64,000 bases of DNA from Rhodosorus marinus (taxonomy: Eukaryota > Rhodophyta > Stylonematophyceae > Stylonematales > Stylonemataceae): contig JAMWBK010000003.1 of NCBI GenBank assembly GCA_029953675.1, forward strand, positions 1,426,001 through 1,490,000. Direction: 5' to 3'. This document shows, piece by piece, positions 56,454 to 64,000 of this stretch (its first letter is position 1; each line of letters opens with the position of its first letter). Below the pieces are notes generated by a model. That model had not been told where the DNA came from, searched no databases, and saw nothing but the letters and a program-made list of their open reading frames with translations. The translations under genes were made by a program, and so were the position numbers.

Positions 56454-56510
56454 GCTGTTGGCGTATGAGTCATAGCATGAGTATCATAGCATGAGTCATA
56501 CGCCAACAGC
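56454..56510. repeat. 15-bp perfect inverted repeat
   Basis: GCTGTTGGCGTATGA (56454-56468) pairs exactly with 56496-56510. The loop holds a direct repeat of ATAGCATGAGT. Confidence 0.8.
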
Positions 56511-56696
56511 GGTATGAATCATAAGAAGGATCGTGGCGAACGCTATGAAAGCGGCTATGAAAGCGGAGAATCGGCTGGAGATGTTCACGTGAGGTGTTTG
56601 AGGGGGGATGTTTGTTGCAAAGAGCTCAACAGGCTTTAATCGTGACAGGCAGCAAGCTAGGCCAAGCTGAGGACCATTCCGGCACATAGCCTTCAG

Positions 56697-57400
56697 CAAG
56701 AAAGACCAAACAGAAGACATTCTAAGCTAATCACTCACCCGAATTCCAGGGGTGCCGATGAGGAGCTTTTGCCACAAGCAATATCCGCGGTTTTACTTCA
56801 ATAATGATAACGAAGCATAACCAGAACGGAAACTTTGAGACGCAGCCCTTTTTTTCTGAATTGGCATTGGGAGGGAATTTCCAGGGCCCGTGGATCGGCG
56901 TATTTGTGGCGTCGAAACATGTATGGAGTGGCGTCAAAGTGTCGCTATTATCGATCCCGTTGACTGGCCCCCAAAAACCACTGATCAGCGCCAAGTCCAG
57001 GACTTCCTGGACTTGGCGCGCTGATCAGTCTAGGAAAGCCCGAAACCTGCAGGATTGCTTGGGCTTCATGATAAGGCGGCTGCCCTAAATAAAAGGTTTG
57101 CACTCTGACACTGGAAGGGTGCCCGATGAGGAGCTGTGTTATGTCGCCAAAGCAAATCGTCACCGGCGATGATGATTGTTTATTCATAGACAGCAACCAA
57201 GACAGGAAGGAAAACTATGCCAAGCACAACCCCATTCGCAAGGATATCCTTGTGTAAAACAAGACCAAACAGAAACCAATCAAGGCTAATCAACTACCGA
57301 AGGGTGCTGATGAGGAGCCACTGCCACCAACCCCAGAAGAAAACGCGTTGCCAAAAGTAAAAGTTTCCTGGTTTTTTATTCAGAAATGATAAAGAACCAC
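56697..57400. repeat. Diverged dispersed repeat, three copies
   Basis: Two copies (56697-56820 and 57258-57400) share AAGACCAAACAGAA-type starts, GGCTAATCA or AGCTAATCA, GGTGC-GATGAGGAGC, GCCAC and AATGATAA in the same order. A third partial copy near 57110-57130 has the GATGAGGAGC core. Confidence 0.6.
56981..57028. repeat. 21-bp inverted repeat with 4-base loop
   Basis: CTGATCAGCGCCAAGTCCAG begins the left arm (56981-57001). The right arm (57006-57028) is its reverse complement with a two-base GC insertion. The loop is ACTT. Confidence 0.8.
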
Positions 57401-57840
57401 GTCAGTAGAGTTTACTTCTAGCGCGGGTTCTCTACTTCTCATTAGCTAGAAGAGGTGTGGCTATATCGCCACCTTCGATGCTCAATCGCCGCGAATAGAG
57501 ATGCCTGATCATCAGAGCGGGATGGATCCTTCTTGGGCGAGCGGTTGGTCGTTGCGGTTGGATAGTCGGGGTGGTTACCTTGGCGATCGGCAAGTGAGAG
57601 ACCACGGTATACATGAGGATGTTTGCTTCCTTTTTGGGGGGGGGAGTTTGTTTTTGAGTATGGCTGGAATTATTACAACCGGGAGGATGGAAACAGCCTA
57701 TGTTCTCTAGCACGATATAGGTGAAGTGCTTCGGAGAGGAATTGTAGGTGGTGGAGGGAAGGTTAGGGGGTCGTTTGGGGGCTTTGATGTATGTAAATGG
57801 GATAGGGGGATTTGTTGAGCATCGCTAGTGGAATTTAAAC

Positions 57841-60233
57841 ATGCTTCAAGTAGCTCTTCGCGGGGGTATCGAGGCGGAGGAGGTTGTTGGACGTGCCGCT
57901 GCTCGGCGGGAGGAGGTTGAACGGACACAGGGCGAAGTGTTGCGTTTGGTAGGAGATGACTTTGGGGAGGCGTTCGTGGAGAAGAGCTTGGGTACATTGA
58001 GGAGTCTGTCGCAGAGTACCGATGATGCGGAGATTGCGACGCGGGAGTGGGCAGCAAGAGCCTCCGAGGTTCAAAAGGAGAGGCGAGAGACAGCGAGTGC
58101 TGCGTCAACTCTTAAGGAGCTCAGCGAACAGCTCTCTGCTCTTGCAGAGCTCGGTGAAATCCTCCAAGAAAGTGACGTCATGGAAGCTGAAGAGGATATT
58201 GCCGTTGTGGAAGAGCTTTTCAATTTGATCAACGATGCTGGTCGACTTTGTAAAGGACGCGGTGCACGTATTTTTCAACAAATTTACGTAGAACTGCAAC
58301 ATCGAAGAGATGATGCGCTCCTGATGATGCAAAATCGACTCCTGGAGTCAATTAACCTGACTTCTTCTGCTCTCGAAGTTCGACGCTGCAGCCCGATGAT
58401 CGCCGACGCGCTCCACAGGACCAACACTTTTGAGGAAACCATCACGGAACTTATCCGCCAAGTGAGTGAGTCTGATGACATACTGTGGGCGATCCGGAAA
58501 GCCGATGTTTTCGCAGTGGCTGAAGACGGAGATGAAAGCGACTCCATATGGACAATAGAATGGAGTCAGCATCGAACCTACGCTTACGATTTCCCAGCGT
58601 CCATTCAACTGGAAGAAAATCCGCTAGAGACTGAGCTTCCAGAAGAGCTCCTAAGTGTGCAGGATATTGCCAACGTGGCTTTTAGAGTTGACGTGCTCTG
58701 CGGCGTGCTCATGACCCAACTCTTCGGTACGAGAGACTCGGAGTATGCTAATTACTTACGCGGCCTTGTCTGGGACTGGCTTGCGAGGGATCTGTTTCAA
58801 CCACCGTTGATTCTGGCTAGTGACGGGGCCAGTACGAGCTCGATTGTGAGTACGACGTCGCTTCCAAAGCGCTGTGTTGCGGCATTCTATCTCTCCAAAG
58901 TTCTCCCAGAGATTGTTGGGGTGGGAGACGTAGAAGTCGTTTTCGGGGATAGCGCGGCTGTTCTGAAGATGGTCGCGAGAGAGCTCCGCGCTGAATTGCT
59001 CTTCCGAGCTCGCAAGTCAGTGTCAAACTTTGTTCTCGACGATGAAGACCATGTGTTGCTGGCGCCCTTAGCTTCTCCCTGGCGTCCGAAAGAACGTCGC
59101 AATTCGAACTGGTTTCCGTCCTGCCTGGTCACTAGGACGTCACTGCACATAATGGAGGTGGTCAAGCAAGCGTGTGCGGACGCCGCAACTGCTTCCCAAG
59201 ACGGCGGTGAAGATCAAGTCCTACCGGAGACATTGCTATCTACCGCGATCGAGGCGCTCGAAGCCTATCGCGTGGATATCCCAATTCTTCACCAGACTGC
59301 GTTCCAGGGCTCCCTCAAGCTGAGATGCCTCTACCACAATGACTGTTTCATGCTGTCCCACGTATTTGGAAACATACGCTCCACTTCGCGACTGGTTCCA
59401 ACGTCAATGAAACTTCGGTCGTCCGGAAGCGAGGTCCTCCTTGATGCAATTGCTGACGAGAAGCAGAGACTATATCAGTCAATAGAGATTTCGTCCTTTG
59501 GCGACGGATCTCTAACACACTATGGAACGTAAGCGGAGCAAGGGTTTGGGATCTTGTTCAGCAGTCGCCACTGGAGGAAACAAGGAAGCTAATCAAAAAA
59601 AACTTATGTGCGACAAATGTATGTACTGTTGAATGCAGGCCGCGCGTAAGGAAACAGTGTGATCTGGAGTTGACGAGAATGTTCGCTCATAATCAGGAGG
59701 TGTGCCGCGTTTACGCGGCCATGCTACCCGCTGGAGCGGCCGGGAACGCGATAGCCTCCTTGTGCGCGGAATTTCTCAACGCTTTGACTGGGTCTATCCT
59801 AGCCCTTTCTGAGATAGCCGCAGAAGCATGCGACGGGCTAGCCTTTCTTCTCGCAGGCACGGTTGCAAATTGCGAGAGGCTAGCGACACCTGATCGCCTC
59901 CGTGAAGCAGACCCTGACGCCGCGAAGGGATACCAGACTGCGGTGAAAAGGGTCCATGTGTTTCAGGAAATTCTGAACATTCGAATGGAGGATATCGCGG
60001 ACCACGCAAAGCAAGGAAAGTACAAAGGTCTGCTGGACAAGGAAGAGGTGAGTCCGCAAGAATTTCACTAACAGGTCGCCAACTATGCAGAGCCAGCTCC
60101 AACTGAGCTCCTCATATTCCTCCCCTCTTAGGTGGAGAAGCTAATCCTAGCGATATTTGAGGATTCAGCGCTTCGTGTTCAGATGATCCAAGAGCTTCAT
60201 GAAGATGCCCAAGATGAAGACTGGGGGTGGTAG
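57841..60233 (+). CDS. ZW10: ZW10 tethering/kinetochore protein
   Basis: Three exons (57841-59528, 59639-60047, 60132-60233) join in phase to give 732 residues, near the usual 780. ZW10 acts in the NRZ/Dsl1 complex that tethers Golgi-to-ER vesicles, and in animals also in the RZZ kinetochore complex. The N-terminal third is charged and helical (coiled coil). The clearest match is the C-terminus: FLNALTGSILALSEIAAEAC, VKRVHVFQEILNIRMEDIAD, KQGKYKGLLDKEE and VEKLILAIFEDSALRVQMIQ, the order seen in ZW10 (LEDIS, FKELMLILQASLKEI, VKALIRALFQNTERR). It ends with an acidic Asp/Trp tail (EDWGW). The start at 57841 is the first ATG of the frame. No kinetochore-specific partner is visible in the window, so the vesicle role is the safer inference. 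Confidence 0.85.
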
Positions 60234-61262
60234 TTGGTTGCGGCACAGCACCGGCGTGGTTGGGCAGCGTTGTGGCTGACAGTTCCAGCGCTTCCGGGGT
60301 TGTGTGATAGACTGTAACCCAGTCATAGATTCAACGACCGAGCGAGGATGGAAAGGATGGCAAGTTTTACCATTGTCAAGATGGTTGTGGCATGAACATA
60401 TCTCATTATTATTAAAATTTTGGCAGCCAGTTTTGAAGAAGTCGTTAAACATAAACGAGGTTTTGAGCTACACTCGCCCGGACTGGATTCTTTGTACTTC
60501 AGTGTTGCCTGACGTGTTCGGTGTTGTCGTTATTCCGGCCTTCCATGGTCAAGGTACACAGGCATTGCCGCGACCTCACGAAATATGTAGCCTGTGGTTA
60601 GTAACGATTCCGAGACCAGCACCAAGACTAAACCACCACCGATTGATTAGAGGGCATAAACCAGTTGATCATAACTGGAAAGGACCAGACCAACGAGTCC
60701 CATCGCCTGAAACAAGAACGGCGGCAAAAAGGACGGACAGTGACTTCAACTAACCTCGGTAGCACTCTACGACCCTCTCGATACTAGACGAGAACCTCCT
60801 CTGGCTCCCTCTATGCATGAACAAATCAAGTCCCTTGCTTTTGGGCTAGACGTTTATTTTTTTGCGGCAACAAGTATCCTCTCCAACCATAAGCTTCCAG
60901 GAGGCTAGCAGAGAATACATGGGCCGTTACTGGATCACCGCTCTCAGTAGGACGGCGAAATCGGACCCACGACCTATGTATGATTTCTCTTATATTGGCA
61001 TTGCTGTTGGGAGCAGTGGACGCTTTATGGGAACATGCTGCGCACGCATCAAAGGATCTCGAAAAAACTATTTGCGACTTTACATCTAAAAAAAATAATA
61101 TGCTCTACATAGGGAAAAAAACTTGCAAAAACGAGCGCGAGAGCACGCGTTAGCTCGGTCACTAGTGGCGAGCATCGAAGAAACTTTAAAAATTCTGTCT
61201 TGCGCTCAACATGTATAGCTATGGCACGCGGAAGCACAAAATTGGATCTAGAGCTTGTGTGC
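60234..61262. other. Spacer between convergent ZW10 and plastid-protein genes
   Basis: About 1 kb between two stop codons. Only unsupported short frames. Confidence 0.55.
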
Positions 61263-62237
61263 TCACATCTGTTCAGTTTCACTTCTTAGGCCGTCGAACA
61301 GGTCACCTGCTCGTCGCTGTAGGACCCTACGCTGGATCGCCAAGTTATCGCTCTTCACGAGCTCAAGATCCTCGATCCACTCCTTCCCGACGGTCGTCCG
61401 ACAGTTCATTATCATCTGCGCGACCTTCTTCGGACTGATGTAAGTGTCGGGGTTCGTCCTAACCACAGCCTCCTCGCGCAAGAGATTGTACAGGAATGCT
61501 TCGCTATCAGGGCCAATCGGGTGTGTCTGCAAGTACTCACTCAGCCACATGAAGTGATGATTGGATTTCTCCTTCATTCTCTGCAGAATACGGTGGGCTG
61601 CGTAGTGCGTGGCCAACGTCCTGATGGAGCGGTAATTAGGGACGCGGAGCGGGGATGACTCGTCATCCATGGGATCCACGTCCAGTATGCGTTCTTTCAA
61701 GGGCTCCAGATCTGCGCCGGGATTCATTAAGAGCTCATAGTGCATCCTGGTGATCTCTAGATTTTCCATGTCCATCAGATTCAGGTCCTGTTTCCATTCC
61801 TCCGCAAGATGCTCCCTGGAGGCTAGAATCTTCCTGGCAACCCCTGACGGCTCGATAGTGAACTTGAACTCCCTCCTGTAGTAGCCTTTAGGATGCGCGA
61901 ATACCTCAACGCCCTCTACAGACTCTGCCTCGAACATTCTCTCTATGTACCCTTGCCAATCGAAGAATTCCTTCTCTTTCTGCGTGAAGTTTTCAAAGCG
62001 ATTCAACCACTTCTCGGTGGCGCCGTCATGAAACTCCCTTAGGTAAAAGAGGACCGTCTTCACTGCCCGACGAGTTATATAGTCTTTCAAGCAATCGGTT
62101 CCTGCCTGCCTCACTTGCGGCTCGTTACCGACATACTCAATGGTCATCTTGGGCACGTTCACCCTAGCCGCGCGCGTACTCGACAACTGGGGCTTCCCAC
62201 CCCTCGGCATGAACGAACTACTCCCGACAAAAGCCAT
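61263..62237 (-). CDS. Probable plastid-targeted protein, function unknown
   Basis: A single exon of 324 residues from the ATG at 62237. The N-terminus MAFVGSSSFMPRGG followed by a Ser/Arg-rich stretch (STRAARVNVPK) is a textbook plastid transit peptide of the red algal/glaucophyte kind, with Phe next to the start. The mature part starts near TIEYVGNEPQVRQAG and is mostly helical and soluble: ITRRAVKTVLFYLREFHDGA, FFDWQGYIERMF, YYRREFKFTIEPSGVARKIL, ATHYAAHRILQRMKEKSNHH, FMWLSEYLQTHP and YISPKKVAQMIMNCRT. No cofactor motif, membrane span or catalytic signature is visible. I do not recognise the family; it could be a plastid-lineage protein shared with cyanobacteria. The frame is clean and well-composed, so a real gene is very likely. 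Confidence 0.8.
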   Translation of the reverse strand: MAFVGSSSFMPRGGKPQLSSTRAARVNVPKMTIEYVGNEPQVRQAGTDCLKDYITRRAVKTVLFYLREFHDGATEKWLNRFENFTQKEKEFFDWQGYIERMFEAESVEGVEVFAHPKGYYRREFKFTIEPSGVARKILASREHLAEEWKQDLNLMDMENLEITRMHYELLMNPGADLEPLKERILDVDPMDDESSPLRVPNYRSIRTLATHYAAHRILQRMKEKSNHHFMWLSEYLQTHPIGPDSEAFLYNLLREEAVVRTNPDTYISPKKVAQMIMNCRTTVGKEWIEDLELVKSDNLAIQRRVLQRRAGDLFDGLRSETEQM

Positions 62238-64000
62238 ACCTTCTCAAATATACAACACTGATCCTGTGAACAAAGTTCTCTATATATATGTAGCAATAAG
62301 TTACCCGAAATCCGCGTAGCACAACTCAGGAGGATAGCATGAAAACAGACCAATAAAACGAATAGAGAGTCAGAATCTGTTCAATTCGTACCCAAGAAGC
62401 CTAGCATACATCACGAAACCTTTTCCCTAATCCTGCCCACCACATCCTGCCACTACAACAACAGACAACCCTTATATCGTCTTGTTTTGCAATTCATGAA
62501 CAGAAAAAATCCTAGCCTACCCTCTTCCATCTTCATCCAACACCCTACCCCCCCCTCTTTTTGGTATTTCTCTCCAACAGACATTTCCCTCATTTTTTTT
62601 ACGATTACATTGTGCTTCCCACCAAACACACCCACATCTCAAAACACATACTTCCACACATCCCTCAAAACAATCCTCAAAAGTCAAATGCACCCCATCA
62701 TTGTCGAATCTAGATTTTCGTTTTCCAAACCGCCACACCCCCTACCCCTGTAACAGAATCCATTTCCATGAGTAAGTCCTATAAAATTTTCCCTTGCATT
62801 CGTCAACAATAGTAGAGGGTAGGGTAAACAAAAACCCTAAACGTTTGTGATGAAGAAAGATGTCCTCATATTACTCATTTAATTTATGATTTCGGGTTGC
62901 TCTGGAAAAACAGAAATGGTATATCTCCCCCTATCAAATTTTGGCTAGGTTTTTAATTTGCATTTGATTTCTAAGGAGGTTAGATATGGTTTTAGAAATA
63001 GGGGGGGGGGGAAGGGGTTTGAGATGAGGTTTTTTGGGGTTAAAAAAGAGAACATCTCGGAGAGAAAAGCACAAAATACAGCAGGACATTCTGAGAAATT
63101 TTCAAGGCTTAGAATGAACTGATTGGCTTTGGTAAGATCCATTCGGTTAGGAAATTCAACCCCATTGGCAAAATTCTGCTCCGATGAACAATTCATTGGC
63201 TAATATGCAACGGATTTACCCTCGATTTGCAGACCCGATTTGCTAGAGATACGAAATATCAGGAGATATTTGATATTGATTCATCCAATCATACAACATC
63301 ATGGTATGCAAGTCTCTCATACGAACACTTGATTGGTTAGAAAGAATATCGGAATGTCCGGGGAATCCAGCCCAATGATGTAATCTACAGCTGTCCTAAT
63401 CAGCAGAATTATTCTGGAATATGAAATATCCAAATGAATTGCCCGAAGAAGCAGAGGAGTTCGTTCATCTGTCATCAGCTATGGGATATTATACATCCCC
63501 TTGGGGGTGTGAGTAATACCATCTCAGCATCACCAGCAAACTTAGAACGATGATAGGGGGCTTGGAGATTGGTTAGGAGCGTTGCGGATGTTATTGTGGA
63601 AATGTTTTCGACTACTGAGATATGTTGCCAGATAGGAATGGAATAGGCATTTGCCGAATTTTCGGGGGGAGGGGGTCGGGTTGGGGATGTGTGGAATGGT
63701 CTTGAAGTAGACCTAATGGCAAAACGAGATATAGACCTTTAAAAGCACTAGCTGCGGATCAAAATTTCCGTATGAATTTACGAACTTTTACAGGACGATT
63801 TTACAACTTATCCTTTTCATATTTTCAGGTTCCATCCCCAACCGGAAATGACATCAGACCTCGACCGCCTTCCGAAGCTTCTGCTGGTAGGGCGCTCTAC
63901 CTCTTGTACAAGATTGGAGGCATATAGCATGTGCATGTGCAAACTTGAGTTTCCCCGATACCGTTTGACCACTGTTTGGGATGAGCGGCACTTTTTAGTG
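62238..64000. other. Intergenic region to window end
   Basis: About 1.8 kb with a run of ten or more G (63001-63011), AT-rich stretches and CT-rich stretches near 62400-62760. A short open stretch after a possible acceptor at 63838 (ends in a stop near 63929) could be a last exon of something, but nothing else supports it. No gene called. Confidence 0.45.

Larger units (their letters stand above)
54619..57840. other. Intergenic region with repeats and hairpins
   Basis: About 3.2 kb. It holds two strong inverted repeats (56454-56510, 56981-57028) and a dispersed repeat with GTGC-GATGAGGAGC cores near 56750, 57116 and 57302. No frame with a domain. The ZW10 promoter should be at the right end. 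Confidence 0.5.

Noticed and set aside
49008-63011. Runs of ten or more G or C (49010, 52938, 53171, 63001) as possible G-quadruplexes
   Set aside because: They are single homopolymer runs rather than spaced G-tracts, and run length is error-prone in sequencing.
63838-63929. A last exon at the window edge
   Set aside because: One possible acceptor and a short open stretch are not enough; no upstream exon was identified.
1-64000. CRISPR arrays, operons, bacterial promoters or prophage genes
   Set aside because: The window has spliced eukaryotic genes throughout; the only tandem arrays seen lack the repeat-spacer pattern of CRISPR.

Overview
The window is eukaryotic nuclear DNA. Its protein genes are split by short introns (mostly 65-150 bases, GT-AG) and lie on both strands between AT-leaning intergenic stretches. 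There are no operons, ribosome-binding sites or phage genes. The lineage is an inference: a plastid-type YqeH/NOA1 GTPase, a SHAQKYF-type MYB, and two proteins starting with a MAF-type N-terminus, as on transit peptides of red algae and glaucophytes, suggest a unicellular or simple alga with a primary plastid, most likely a rhodophyte. I cannot name a species.

Layout. 0-9 kb: a membrane RING-H2 ubiquitin ligase (+), a Dus1-type tRNA dihydrouridine synthase (-), a short GPATCH1/TOUGH splicing protein (+) with a 22-base microexon, and an extended-PHD zinc-finger protein (-). 9-23 kb: an ABCB6/HMT1-type half ABC transporter (-), an 897-bp non-autonomous DNA transposon with a target-site duplication, a two-finger C2H2 protein (-), then about 6 kb with no recognisable gene but with strong hairpins. 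23-36 kb: CNOT4 (-), a polo-like kinase (+), a tentative small gene (-), a HIRIP3-like H2A-H2B chaperone (-), a PIG3-like quinone oxidoreductase (-) and, just upstream of it, a four-exon 108-residue gene (-) with tandem repeats in an intron. 37-48 kb: a 1405-residue YqeH-type GTPase (+) with a huge acidic tail of repeated aspartate/aromatic motifs, a RING-CH membrane ligase (+) converging on and probably overlapping TatD (-), RAD9 (+), and a probable mitochondrial two-span membrane protein (-). 50-62 kb: an inositol-dehydrogenase-like oxidoreductase (+), a SHAQKYF MYB (+), ZW10 (+) and a probable plastid protein of unknown function (-).

Most genes are informational or cell-cycle housekeeping (tRNA modification, splicing, mRNA decay, the 9-1-1 clamp, polo kinase, ZW10, histone chaperone), with ubiquitin ligases and organelle functions mixed in. 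They do not form one pathway. Most exon joins given here were checked for phase by hand. The ABC transporter and ePHD joins are only partly resolved.

The items most worth a second look are the transposon at 13771-14667, the repeat-tailed GTPase at 37316-41533, the repeat-bearing small gene at 35831-36703, and the set of long inverted repeats in otherwise empty DNA.
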